From Verticillium longisporum (lineage: Eukaryota; Ascomycota; Sordariomycetes; Glomerellales; Plectosphaerellaceae): DNA of 64,000 bases. Below are positions 1 through 12,241 of this stretch, one piece after another. Each line of letters opens with the position of its first letter. The stretch's first letter is position 1. Made by a program: the position numbers and the translations under genes. Location of the stretch: the NCBI GenBank assembly GCA_019188255.1, contig JAETXT010000006.1, forward strand, positions 5,518,001 to 5,582,000, given 5' to 3'. The notes under the pieces were generated by a model. That model ran no database searches, was not told the origin of the DNA, and saw only the letters and a program-made list of their open reading frames with translations.

Positions 1-2600
1 GAGATGCATCGCTCACTCACACCCTCTCCCTCACACCCTCTCTCTCACGCAATCAATCATCTCACCATCAAATGTTTCCCCTTGCCGATGAATCTTGAGG
101 TTGGTCTTGCGGGCGTTGGCGAAGCCAAACGACCAAACACACTGCACTGGTCTGGTCAGAGTGGTGAGACGAAGAGAGCATGTGAGCCCCCCTCTATCAA
201 GTCGAGAACAGCTGCGGTTCGAGCATTCAACTTTGCAAACCCCGCATGTTGCGCCGGCCGTGGAGCATGAATGCATGCATGCACGAAGGAGCATGGGCCC
301 CAACTTGCTCAACTTGCGGCCTCCAAACCCTTCCCCTCCCCCTCCCCCTCCCTGCCTCTCTCCGCGTGACTCGAATGTCGTGATCTGTCAGTTTCCTCCT
401 CCAAGCCTCAGCCTCCCTCGGCCTCTCCCTCTCTGACTCCGCCTCCCCGTCCTGTCTCTCTTTGGCCCCGACCGCCTCCTTCCTTGTCTTTCACTCCACT
501 CATGGCTTTTCTTGGCGGTCCCCAGATTCCTGATCTGAAGCAAGATCGAGCGATGATCCAGCACGTTCTCTGTTGCTGTTGGTTCATACTTATTTGGGGG
601 CAAGGGTGGTGTCCTGTCTCACTGCTGATCACGTTGGCCCGCCGCCTCGCTCTCGTGTCGCAATGCCGAGCATCGATAGCTGTCCAGCTGCCTTTCGCTT
701 CAGCTTATCGCGGGGATCAGCATCCTACCTGCAGGGCGGCTTTTCGGCCGGGCGACCCCTGAACACGCTCACCTGGCCGGTTGTGGCCGTGGTTCGTGGC
801 GAGCATCCCTGCCGCCCGACTCTGGAAGAGCCATCAAGGTCCGACACGGTGAGCAATTTCGGATGCCAGGCCATAATCCCTGAGACGAACGAGATCAGTC
901 TACAATCCCAATGTTGATTGTTGAGACGAATTGACATGGAGGGTAGAGAGGCGCGCCATGCGTCGTGTCTCATACTTTTGTTTGACGTAAAGTAGATCTG
1001 ATGGACCCGCCAGCTTCAGCCTCAGATTTCAGCATGCCGATTTGCTCGGCTCCTTACCATCAGATGCTGGATAGGCTGGAAGCTCGAATTATAGATGTCC
1101 CCAAATTGCACGTGGCAACGACCAGCGCCACGTCCCCGGCCATGAAGCAGTTGCGGTGAGCCACTCGATCTGCATCCTCGGGTTCAAGACTGCCAATGGT
1201 AAGACTTTACGATGGAGGAACATCTGGGCACCACCCTCGCAAGAGCACAAGCAATGTGGGTTCTTTAAAGCTTGAGATAAGAATGATCTCGTGAACACAG
1301 TCTTTTGATATTTGATTGGCCAGCCTTGCACAATGGAGGTTAAAGTCGGGGATTTGGAGAGCAACTCGCTGAGGTCCGCCTCTAGACCCAAAAAGTCACG
1401 TAATCCGAGCTCTTGGAGGCACCTTGAGCGACGAGATCTTGAGATGGATTCAATACAAGGTGTCATAATTTACGGGGAAAGCACGCCGCTAATAGGTAGA
1501 ACTTACAATGGCAGGTGAGAAGGATTCGGCTGCGCATGGGCGAGCTTGTTAAGGTTGTTTTTTGACCTCGATTCATACCTGAACCTTATTGAGGCTAGCA
1601 GCCCTCATGCATATGCGAGCAGCCATGTGATTTAGAAGGAGGCAAGGCCTCGGTCCTCGTTTACCGTAAGTCACAGTCCTTGACTTGCAAACTACTTGGC
1701 GACCATTTCTCTGCTCTTACTGGGAACATTTTTCTTGTGAACCTATCAAAGTGCAGCTCGTCAGCAAGGCCGTTTCCTGTAACAGGACCAACCAGACTAT
1801 CGATCGCCACAATCGGGATCACAATAGCTCGGATCGCCTTCATAGAGGCCAATCATGACTACTACAAGACTCGTGGTTCTACACGCACATGGAGCTGAGT
1901 TCGGTACATACTGACCTACGAATTCACACCCAGATCCTGTTGCAAGTTTAGAGATCCTCGAAGCATTTTTGGATATTAAGACAAGTTACAGCTTGACTCT
2001 GAAGCAATACATCTCTCGAGTAAGCTACGTCCTCAATCGCCTCATCGACTCCATCAGCATCAATAGACGTGCACCGTATGATGTCCGAATTCCATGGTAC
2101 CTGCGAATCACTCAAATTTGCAGTTTTGCATGTCTCGCAAACCTACACAGCTTCCCCACGCAGTAACTTTGATCTCGACCAACTCCAGCATCCTACCATC
2201 AGTACTTCTTGCATCAACACGTCTCACACCACGCAGCACGCTATCATCCAGCCCACGGAACCCATCCTGGGAGGTCAATTTCCTTTTGTTGTATATACCC
2301 TCGCTGCCTCCGAGAACAACCACAGGGCCCCAACGTTCAAACTCTCACAGACAAATAAGCAAGGCTGTCCCGCGGCCCCGCAGAGTCCAGCCGCCCGGTG
2401 GAACCAAGCTACGCCAATGCAATCCTAGCAAAGACGACCGCGATGCATACGGCGAACAGCTGCCCGAGCATCGCCACGCCATCTGGAAGTCCCAGTGGTT
2501 AATACGTAAACTGAAGTGACGCAAAAGAGGAGAGGGAAAACGGCAATGCATTAAAACAATGCGACGCGCGCTTCAAGCACGAGAGGTGGGACGGCTGCGC
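1..2600. other. Intergenic, no gene seen
   Basis: No open frame in this stretch resembles a protein: those present are short, low-complexity or composition-driven. Bases 320-480 are strongly C/T-rich on the plus strand. I see no RNA gene, transposon end or long repeat. The right edge is the 3' flank of the dioxygenase gene. Confidence 0.5.
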
Positions 2601-3909
2601 TTACACTTGGCACGGCGGGTGGACGAGGCGCCGCTGGGGGTCTCGCTGGCCAGGGCCGTGGTGGAGCTGGTGCTGGTGGCGGTGGCGGAGGGATCGGAGG
2701 CTACGCCGGAGGTCAGGTCGTCGGGGGTTGCCGTTGGGGGGGCCGCCGGAGCCGCCGCCGCCGCCAGAAGCCGAGTTGGCGACACCACCCTCCTCGTAGA
2801 GGAAGACGGCTGGCGTGACCTTGGACGACTCGGTGGTGTTGATGCCAAAGGCGAGCCAGGCGAAGGGGCCATCCTCGACCGAGTCGCCGAGCAGCGTGTA
2901 CTCCATCAGAGGGTCAACGCCCTCGGTGTCGGCCTCTTCGGAGAGAATGCTGTCTTCGGTGTTCAAGGTCATGTCTTGGGTGTTCTCGGAGTAGGGAGAG
3001 ATCTTGTCGACTGCGTTGATGAGGTCCTGGTCGAAGAAGGCCTGGCCGACGTGGCTGGCGTAGACGTCGTTGCCGAGAGTCTGGTTGGCGAGGAGAGTGG
3101 CGTTGGTGTGCGCCATCAAGTGAATATGGGCGGCGCGACCGGTGTAGTGGCCGGGGAACAGAGACTCGAACTGGGCGACGCCGTCGCTGTCGGTCTCCTG
3201 GATGCCGCGAAGCCAGGTGTTGTCGATGTTGCTCTCGTCAGACGAGTCGCCGTTGCCGTTGGCAATCACGCCGGAGTAGACGCCGGTGGAGTTGCAGTGC
3301 CACATTTCGAGGTACACATTGGGGACGGGCTCGCAGGTGTCGACGTCAATGACCTGGTAATCGAGGACGATGTTGACTCCCTCCTGCTCTTCAATAATGT
3401 TGCGACGAACATACTCACCGCCAACGTCTGTGGAATGTTAATCATGACCGAGCCGAACGCTGCTTCAATCGTCACTCACAGTAAGGACCCTGGGTCACCT
3501 CAGGAGTGAGAACGCAGGAGTTCTGGCCGCTGAACAGAATATCAGCATCCGTGTTGATGGTGTAGCCGAGCTCGGTCTTGTTGTGACTGGTAGCCAAGAC
3601 GGTATCGACGTCGCGCTTCTTTTTCAGAGCGACTGTTTCATGTCAGATGTTTGAAGCGCGAAGCGATCCTGGTACGGTTGACTTACGCTTCTCACGGGCA
3701 TTCTTGAGAAGGGCAGCGCGACGTTCAATGTTGCGCTGCTCAACACCGCGAGCACGAAGCTTGGTGGCGCAGTGAGCGAGGGAAGCTCGCTCAATGTTTC
3801 CGAGAAAGGCGCGGCGCTCGGCAATCTCCTCAGAAAGATCGTGGCCAGGATGGGCAGCTGCCTGAATGGAGAGTAGGGCAAGGCCCGAAGCGACAGAGGT
3901 CAGACGCAT
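2601..3909 (-). CDS. Secreted intradiol ring-cleavage dioxygenase-like protein
   Basis: Three exons on the minus strand, 3909-3687, 3632-3480 and 3427-2601, with GTAAGT and GTGAGT donors and CAG acceptors; about 400 residues as read. Residues 1-20 are a signal peptide (MRLTSVAS...AAAHPGHD), so the product is secreted. The core has the family signatures: TPEVTQGPYY, then EMWHCNSTG (Tyr/His ligand region) and FPGHYTGRAAHIH, which carries His ligands of the non-haem Fe(III). The family opens catechol-type aromatic rings between the two hydroxyls; extracellular fungal members act on lignin- or plant-derived phenolics (family knowledge). After the catalytic domain comes a Gly-rich linker. The frame then enters an Arg/His-rich tail at a run of seven Gs (2736-2742), while the neighbouring frame gives a Ser/Thr-rich tail more usual for such proteins, so the C-terminus is uncertain. 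A TATA-like TATATA lies about 155 bases upstream, near 4066. Confidence 0.85.
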
Positions 3910-6900
3910 GTTGGCGAAAACGTATGGTTGCGATGGTGAAATCTCAAGAACGAACAAGAAAAGAAGACGTTGAATAAGGCGATATGGTGTGTGAGAGAGA
4001 AGGAGACTGAGAGCCGTGGTGCTGAAAAGAAGCTTTGGCGATCGAGAGCTGAAAACTTAGTCTGCTATATACTGAATCTTCGACGACTTGACAGCCCTCC
4101 CCTCCCGTCCTTTGACGTCAATCCACATTGCTGTGCTACGCAACCAACTCAGGACGCGTCGCCCTCTCCGGGCATAAGTTGAGCCTCATGCAAGGCGCAG
4201 CTCTGCCGAGGGGCTAGAAGCCGCGTTGTCGTTGTCCCATCGAAGGGTTCAGATGCTTGCATATGCCGTTGGCATGTTTCGACCTCCAGGTTCTCGGATC
4301 AGCCCCGCCACAAGCTTTCGGTATGTGGGCGGTTGTTGGGCTGTCATCCGATCGAGCCTTTCCCCATCAGTCCGTGCTCCCGGAGTTTTGAGTCGGGCTA
4401 TCCTGAATAGGATGTAGATACAGCATACGTAAGCTGTCCAGTTTCTTGACTCGTACTATCCCTTTTTCATCACCCTCTTCCACTGCTGTGCAACTCTAGC
4501 GCATTCATGACTTGCGTAAGCCTTAGATCCTACGTCTTGAGGAGGCGCGGCAAAGTTTAACTGATTTACTTGCAATTCTAGAGGTTACCGGGCGACAGAT
4601 GAACCACGCGGATGTGTCCAAGGCTTACCCCACGTCGGGATCATCTCAAGTGGCGGCGGAAACTTGAGCAATCGAGTATCGGCACTGATGGGTCTGAATG
4701 AGGATCAGGAGCTCCATTCGCCAGCCAAGCCAGCCCTGTACCCTTGCATAATTCATCACACTCGGTATCATCATTGTTGTTGCAAGCCAATAGGCACCTG
4801 CACATTGTAATTTGCGATTACGACGTTGTCTGTTGTGGGGTGAGGCTGCCTTGTCTAGAGATTCAACATGCATCGTCGAAATTTTTATGCTCGCTGACAC
4901 GCCAGTGAGATTTATTGACCATGTTTTCCAATTCATGCCTTTGCGATCTGATCGTCCTCCTGGAGAGTGCGGGCCAAGCAACGGATCGACATTGAGACCA
5001 TGATCCCTCCTCGTTCTTGTTGCATTGCCCGACACATATTTCCCAAAACTGTGCTACAGAGGGGCAGACCCGATATGATCCCCCAAAATAAAGGTGATTT
5101 CAGCATTACCACTTCCGATGCCCTCTACGCACTTCCTACTTATCTGAGATGCGAGCTCCCCATTGTATCCCTGCGGCTCGCTGGAGGTTGCGACTCTGAG
5201 ACTAAGCTTGACGCTCATGCATAATCACCAAAGAAGATCTCGCTACGACAGAGCTTCATGACACCACGAGCTACATTGGATAAGGCTAGAGCCTTGGGCT
5301 GTTACAAGCGCCTGTACAAAGGGCGAAGGCCCTCACCACCTGAGCGAGGAGCTAAAAGGCTAGGCCGTCTAAAGGCTCTATGATGGGTACTTCCACGCGT
5401 CGTGCCCTTTCAATCTCTATTCTTCTTGTTTCATCGTCATGCAAGATTTCTTTGCGTCGAAGGCCTAGGCCGCGCGGAATTCTGAATCCTGAAATCGAAC
5501 ATGCCTTCTATTCATATGAAGTACCTCCACTGTTGGCCCCGGTCTCTTTGAAAGTTGATATACTCTTCCGAGGGATTCCATTGTGTAATATTCATGTTCA
5601 AGACACTTACTTGACCCCTTCACAGCTTTTCGGCAGTGAAACCCTTCCAGGCTATACTGTTGATGCTGACGTCGACGGTCAAACAATCGCACCATTACAA
5701 CTCAGAATCGTGGTGATACTTCTGGTATCAACCATGTCTTCTGTACATGGAACTGCTTATGCTGTGCTTGGCAGATCAAGTAGAGCTGGGCGTCAGCTGC
5801 CATTTACAACGGCCTTTAGTTTTCATCCCCTCCATAACAAAGGCCGTGTCAACTGGCGTGTCAATGACTGTAACAGTTGGACCATCCACCTGTGAAGGAT
5901 TCGCATGTTACTGAGACTGGGGTAGTGATGTTGCCGGCCCTAGAACGACTTAGTGGCAGCCCTCACATGGCCATGAGTGCCTTACAGGAGATATGCAAAA
6001 GAATACGTATTGAATCAACGTCGTTAATTCGAACGGACTGCATTCAGGGAAGTACAAGCCCCTGGCCTGTCGTAGATCACAGGTCTAACGCATGTTAGGT
6101 AGAAGATGAGGGGTTTGAGGAATCATGGTCACGCATAATCCAAAGCAGTGAATGCCAGATCTGTATCCAGCATAGGCAGTCATAGACCAGATATATCTTG
6201 AAGTCGACTCAATATTCTCACAGTATGTTTCCGGAGCTGGGAAGACTAACAGTTACAGAAGACATTTGCATGCGTGAAACTGCTGTTTATCCCACAAAGA
6301 TCAACACTAATAGGATGTGCGAATCATCTTTCCCGCTTTGTAAACTTTCTAATGACTTTGTCCCGCAGACCAACGAAATTGAGAAGACAGGAAAGGTTGA
6401 TAGCAAATCAACGAATCCGTGTAGATCCGAGTAAACCCCTGGAGTCTTTGTTTTTCTGCTCAACACAATGCCAATCATGATCCTGAGACAAGAGACAAAG
6501 CTCATCGTATCGGACTGCCAATTTAGCGTTCGACGTACGGAGACAGCGCCATACGTGCTGGACAGGTTGAATCAGCCTGCCTGGGGTAGACACTGCCAGC
6601 TCTTCGACGACGAGGGTGTTTGTCAGATCGACAGCGATTCTACAGTTGAATAGGTACGTCCACGACCTGCGATTGGAGGGGAGCATCCGGAGAATAGAAT
6701 TTTCGAGGGTAAAGTTATGGCGTTTCTTGCAAATTATATCTATATTACGAGTAAAACCGTTTCCCCAAACGGTGCCCAGTAGAACTCCTGAACATGGTAT
6801 GTGCTTGTGTGATGTACGACATGATAAGAAATATTGGTTTGTCGGGCAGACGTTCTCCCCAGTCTGGACCCGATGACAGGGTGGAGTAGAAAAAATGCTC

Positions 6901-6971
6901 CCAAATGCTCGCTGGAATCAATCCCGATTTTGACGTTCAATTTTTCCCTCCCTCACTCGCGCGAATCGGCA
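3910..6971. other. Intergenic, no convincing gene
   Basis: It holds the promoter of the dioxygenase (left side) and the 3' flank of the tyrosinase. The longest open frame, 5380-5895 plus, encodes a sequence with no domain, no coherent composition and no splice support. No RNA gene or mobile-element end was recognised. Confidence 0.45.
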
Positions 6972-8965
6972 TTACGAAGGGGGCGCCGCGGCCAGGTCCT
7001 CCTTGGGAGCCGTGACCTTTTCGGCGTCAGTGTACTCGGGCAGCTCGGTGTCGGTTTCGGGGGGGATGACGTCGACGTTCTCGAGCTCGAGCTTGAAGCT
7101 GGGCACCGACTCAAGGGCCTGGACGGTGCCGTCGTGCTACATGCAGGGTTAGCCTTCTGATTGAGGCGAGAGAGAGGACTACGGATGAAGGCCACAAGAA
7201 GCAAGAAAAAAAACATACCTTGGTGATTTGGACGCGGAGGGCGGCAAGGAGATCGGTAACGACAACCTTGGTCTCGGTGTCGGCGAGCTCGACGGGGTCG
7301 GCAGCCTTGTCGAGGGAGAACTTGCCGTAGAACAAACCCTGGGCGGGCTGCTTCATGACGATAAAGTTGCCAACGCTCGTGACGTTGGCGAACAGCTCGA
7401 TGGCGCAGGGCCTCTGGAGCTCCTCGACATTGACCTTGATCTGGGCGAAGTAACGCGTGACCTCCACGTTCTCGCGCTTGCGGACCTGGGGGCGGGCGGC
7501 GCCGGTGGCGTAGTATTTGTTGATGAAGGCGGTGGCGTCGCGCTGGAGCTGGCCGTCGTTCTTCTTCCAGTACTCGAGACCCTCGTAGGTGGAGCCGAAG
7601 CCGCGGATGGGGCGGACCGGGTTGGGCGTGGGAAGCGGCCGGGCGCGGCGAAGAAGGGCTGCAGAGGGCTGTTGGGGCCGATGGAGGTGCCGCCGGGGTG
7701 CTGAAGCGGGCGCCGCCGCTGTAGGTGCGGGTCAGGGTGGCTTGGTCGGGGCGCATGAACTGGCGGTAGGCCCAGAGACGGTCGACATTGGCGTGGTGAA
7801 GCATGAAGAGGGGGTCAAAGGCGGAGTAGTCGGCATCGAGGAACTGGAAACCACAAGAACCATCCCAGTGGACAGCATTGTGGATCTGCTCGAGCGAGAT
7901 GCCGGAGCTGCCGGTCGAGGCAAACTCCTCAAAGCTGGCCGAGCGCGTCATGGCATCGTAGGTCCACGACCTGTAGGAACGGCGGGCCATGGCGGCGTTG
8001 GCCGAGTTGGGGTAGTTCTGGGGCGCGCGGCACTTGAAGACCTGGGCATCGCGTGAGAAGGAGCCGAACCTCTGGTCGATTGCCGACTGGGGGAAGCGGT
8101 AGTAGCGCAGCGGGTTCGAGATCTGGATGGTCCTCAAGCCGGAGCCGTTGGGAACGCGGACGGGCAGCGTGTTGGGGACGGTGACGGGAGGCACGCGGGC
8201 ATCGTATCCCCAGTCCCAGAAAGGAGCACGCAGGGTCTGGGCGGCCTTGACGTAGGTCGCGCGGTGGGCAGCGGGGTACTGGTTGGCAAGCCTGATGGCG
8301 GTCTCGACTAGACGTTGCTGGAGGGGACGTGTCAGTGAGCACGCTTGTGCAAGAGTGTGAGGCCAGACTGGGGTATACATACCTCGAAGGCCAGCACGTA
8401 GGGGCGGTGCCACGGGAGGAAAAGGGCTTCCTATAAGAGGCACACACTGGTCAGCCAGGAATGTTCACTCTAGCGCGCAATTGTTGATGTTTAGACCTAC
8501 ACCGTGGGGGCAGTAGCCCTGCCATCCATTGGTGTTCCTCCTGCCGGCATTGTTCCACTCGATGTAAGGCCTGCCGTGAATGCCTTTGTTATGTCAGTTT
8601 AAGGAATGTTCGTTAATCTTAAGCTTGTATTAAGGTTTGGCTTACCGGCGATCTGAAAGTATGATAGGCGGTTGTTGGCATCCTGAGCATAGAGGTCTTG
8701 CAGAGATCGGAGGTAGAGATCCCTATTTCGGAACAGCTGTCAGTCTCTCTGGAAGGTCTTGGCAGAAGGATAAATTGGGGTGCATGAATGCAGATTGGAC
8801 GTACCAGGGAGCTCCTCCATTCTTGTACAGGATGTTGATGTTTTTCCTGTAGGGAACCGCGCTGCCGGCGGCGACCTGAACACCGGTGATGGGGTAGGCC
8901 TGAGAGGCAACGAGCGACGCCAGTGCGGCGAGCACCCAGACGGTGAGGGAGAATCGCAGCAGCAT
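6972..8965 (-). CDS. Secreted tyrosinase (type 3 copper), frameshifted
   Basis: Six exons: 8965-8805, 8722-8646, 8583-8501, 8430-8383, 8317-7219 and 7136-6972. The first encodes a signal peptide (MLLRFSLTVWVLAALASLVAS). CuA ligands lie in IHGRPYIEW, CPHGEALFLPWHRPY; CuB ligands in QIHNAVHWDG and FDPLFMLHHANVDRLW. Tyrosinase hydroxylates monophenols and oxidises diphenols to quinones, feeding melanin formation or phenol detoxification. The frame breaks twice inside exon 5: near 7690 (GG where GGG is expected) and near 7631 (CCC where CCCC is expected). Restoring one base at each gives a continuous product of about 544 residues whose total exon length is an exact multiple of three. Beyond CuB the protein continues through TYEGLEYW and ends EDLAAAPPS. 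Either a dying gene or two homopolymer under-calls. A TATA-like element lies about 115 bases upstream. Confidence 0.85.
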
Positions 8966-10514
8966 GGTGATGGTGTCCGGTCAGATCAGGTCAAGGTCTG
9001 ATAGATCTGGACTTGGTCGCACTGATCGAACTGAACGAGAGCCAGAGGAACGCATGGGCAAACGTGGGCAAGGAGAGGTTATATTGCCTCGAAGGGGGTG
9101 TAAACCCAATAGTGTGAGCCACCATGGGCAAACAGTCCGCCCCAGGGTGCCTCCAACGAGAGGACAAGGGCGCGAACAGGCCTGGGCCCTGCGAATCGCG
9201 CCGTCCGGATGCCTAAAAGCCAATCGGCGAACGTGAGCCCCTGGACCTGAGTCCAAGTACGTGAGTTAGCGCCGGGGGGCTGAGTCGGGGCCGACCCAAA
9301 GATGCTTAGTTTGTCCCATCTGGGGCGTGAAGGCTGTGACGGCTTTCCCAAGTCGCGTATCGGTAGGGTCAGGGGTAGTGCATGGCCTCGAACTGGGCTT
9401 GCCTATCTCCAGCTGAGGGAGATGAACGGATGGCCGTCCGCTGACAAGCGCCACGAAGCGGCATTCGCTGTGCCGGTCGCCTGGCCATGTCATCAATACG
9501 AGATGGGGGACGCAGCTGTGTGTCCGCCTATGTGCTGCATGGTCTGTCATGGTGTGGCAGCAACAATTGCCTGTCTTTTATTTGTTCGTCTTGCGTTTGA
9601 CGCCCACTCTCCCGCTCTCTGCCGTCTTCCAGAGCTGACCAGTCTCGTGGATTCTCTGACGCCGACCCGCGCGATTACCGGCCTCTAGCGGATGCCGATC
9701 CTCGCGCTGGTTGACGCCCTGGCTTACCATGTAGCCCTAGCGAAAGGGTTTCTCATAATACGAGTCTCGCTAGCATTCGTATGGCGCCCGGGCTCCCCAT
9801 CGAAAAGATCAACTCATGCGAGTGTGTTGTCAGCGGGACAGCGACACAGCATCCGGCCTTCCACCCCCCTGAGAATCCTTGCTGCGTGCCCACTCTTTCT
9901 GGCTACGTTACTTGGACATCGTCCGATCGGTCGCTCGAAGCCTGGGGCACAGCTGGGGTCCTGGGCTTATGTGGACCAAAGAACAACCCAAGAACTTCGG
10001 ATGAATCGAAATCATAAGACAACAGACACCCAGCCGCTCCGCTCGTAAACGCACGCGGCCACACGTTTATTCTCCTAGTCGTCTGACCAAACCTGACCTC
10101 TCTTGACCAACGCAGCCATCATGTGTTGTGGTTTGACCAAGGCGCTTTCGCACTGGTCGGTCGAACCTAAATGCCACCACCCAAGCAGCTCCATTACGCA
10201 ATAGTCAGCTTTTCTTGGTTGGGACGCAAGACCCGTGGCAGAGAGTAATGATGAAGAAGGAAAACAGCCTGTCAGGCGCACCGTTGGTAGTCTGGCCGGA
10301 TTGCCGTGATTACCTTCATCCCTAGCATGCATGTCTCACGCTGGGGGGGCCTATGAGCCCTACTTGGTTGTGCAAATTATACAGGAATACATCCGCCCCA
10401 AGCCAAGCCTCCCTACGGAACTGCGACAGCCTCCTGTGAGAGAAAAGGAACGACTTTCAGGTACCCCGACCAGCACGTCAGAAAATAGTCCAAGCCAAAA
10501 AATCTTGATCAAAA
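8966..10514. other. Intergenic, no gene seen
   Basis: This is the tyrosinase promoter side plus about 1.3 kb without a recognisable gene. Open frames such as 9302-9688 plus are compositional and show no family motif or intron support. Confidence 0.45.
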
Positions 10515-10634
10515 AACATACAACACCAGGGATTCGCCGGTGGTCACCCACCCGACTACTGGTCTGGCCCTTATTGGTTTATCTAGGGGAGAGCGGACGG
10601 GATCCCGAGGTTTCCAATAGGTATGGTCGTATGT
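10515..10634 (-). rRNA. 5S ribosomal RNA (dispersed copy 1)
   Basis: A 120-base gene on the minus strand starting ACATACGACCATACC and ending GTTGTATGTT, followed by a T-rich stretch that serves as Pol III terminator. The two ends pair to form helix I (ACATACGACC with the 3' GTTGTATGT). Internal GGATCCCGTCCGCTCTCC and GGTGGGTGACCACC match the conserved fungal 5S loops and the internal Pol III control region. It differs from the second copy at 15769-15888 by a single base (GGAAACC versus GGGAACC). Singly dispersed 5S genes are the rule in filamentous ascomycetes. Confidence 0.95.
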
Positions 10635-12241
10635 GCTGCAGAGAGGCCATTCCCAGCATCATGTTCGCCGTTGCAAGGCGTTGTTCGGGGCGCGTCAGCC
10701 GCAGAGCCAAGAAAACTTCTTTGTTCCCAAGAGGCGGGGGAGCAGCCCCAGGCCACTAAAACTCTCCGACCAAGGCACAGTCGATCTCCCCCTAAAATAC
10801 AACTCTCGGCGAGTCGTTAGTGTCGCCCAGCGCTGACTTTGACACATAAGCGTTAAGCTTCATCTTCACCGTCGAGCTAGCTTAAGTTCAGGGGCTTAAG
10901 GCTGAAAGAACCGAGAGAGGTGGCACAAAGGACTGGTTCGTGCGACCCGTTGTGGAGGGTGCCGCGGAACGGTTGTGCGCCCGAAGCTGGACTGTCCATA
11001 ATAAGCACATGCGGCTAATTGGAAGGGCAGTGGTTGGGCAGACGTAGGAAGAGGGTGGGTGGAAAGGATGTCTGACACCTCGTATCCATCGCATGATGTG
11101 TGATGGTTGGGCTGAGGCGGGTTTTCGTTGTTCTCGCCAATGGCTTTCTGCCCGCTTCGGCACTGCCACTGCGTAACGTTGTGCATGGCGTTGTCCGGAC
11201 GGACAGAAGTAGCGACGTTGGACGCTTGCAGCCTCTGTGTGAAGTCAGAATAAGTTTGTTCTTTGAAATGGTTCCAACGCACGGCACGTGTCTGGGGAAG
11301 CATGTTGGTCGCGGGAATTAAATGTTGGTTGCCAGTGCCGCGGCGTTGGGAATGCGGTTCCTTGGCTCGGTTGGTCCTCTCCAGCCAACTGCCCACACAG
11401 CTAGGGCGGGTAATATTTCAGCCCAAAAGAAGACGTTTTCGTTTCATCCGATTGTTTTCAGCCCAAGTTGAATGCATCCTGGTATCTTGGCGGTCGCGAT
11501 TCCCAGTCAATTGGAGTGATTTGCCTGTCGCGTGACGGCCCAAACCAACAAACTCTGTGGCGGTGACATTGCTGTTGACACCTGCGTGGCGTTTCCAGCT
11601 CTCATAATTTACATGTGAACCAATGAGCTATGCTTCTTCTTCGTGTCGTCGAGTAGTTTCCGGATCTAGCTTTTTGTATTGAGTCTCGGGACTGTTAGTG
11701 TCATCAGCACTTCGGTGTGCCAAGCGTCTGCTGGACACGGCCAACGGGAGCGGGCAGGTGCGAGTAACAGAGGAGGATAGCAGCATGTCCAGTTGAAGCA
11801 GAGCTACTCTGCTGTGCTCCCGTCTGGACTTTGCATTCTTGTGCAGCAAAAGAGCTTGCGGGAGTCTCACGGGAGAGACAGGATACTGTCGAAATGAGCT
11901 ACATGACAAGCAATGAATTATCCATGACATTGTGCAGTATTGACTGTGGCCCCGTGCAGCCCGTATCTCAGAAGCTCCGCCTCTCTGTGACGTTGACGCC
12001 CAAATGGACTGCGACGTAAAACAGCAGAAGCTTCGTCAGAGGTATCCCAGGGTCCTATGTACCGTATAGGAAGGGCCCAAAGGCCATAGACCATCATATC
12101 CCATGTGGCCAAGAGTGCAGTTTTCAACGTTCCATATCTTGGATGACGCCCTACAAGAAAGTACAATTGCTGAACAGTGATAGGTGTTCGTTTCCTGGTG
12201 TTCATCTCCAACAAAGCCCTGCCCTCCGACCGCCGATCCAT
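10635..12241. other. Intergenic, no gene seen
   Basis: The segment contains only short or shadow open frames. It separates the first 5S gene from the 3' end of the broken sugar transporter. No repeat, RNA or transposon end was recognised. Confidence 0.45.

Noticed and set aside
2559..3509. 316-codon plus-strand frame opposite the dioxygenase
   Set aside because: A shadow of the minus-strand gene; Val/Gly-rich antisense pattern typical of GC-rich coding DNA.
5380..5895. 171-codon plus-strand open frame
   Set aside because: No domain, no coherent composition, no neighbouring exon; looks like chance opening.
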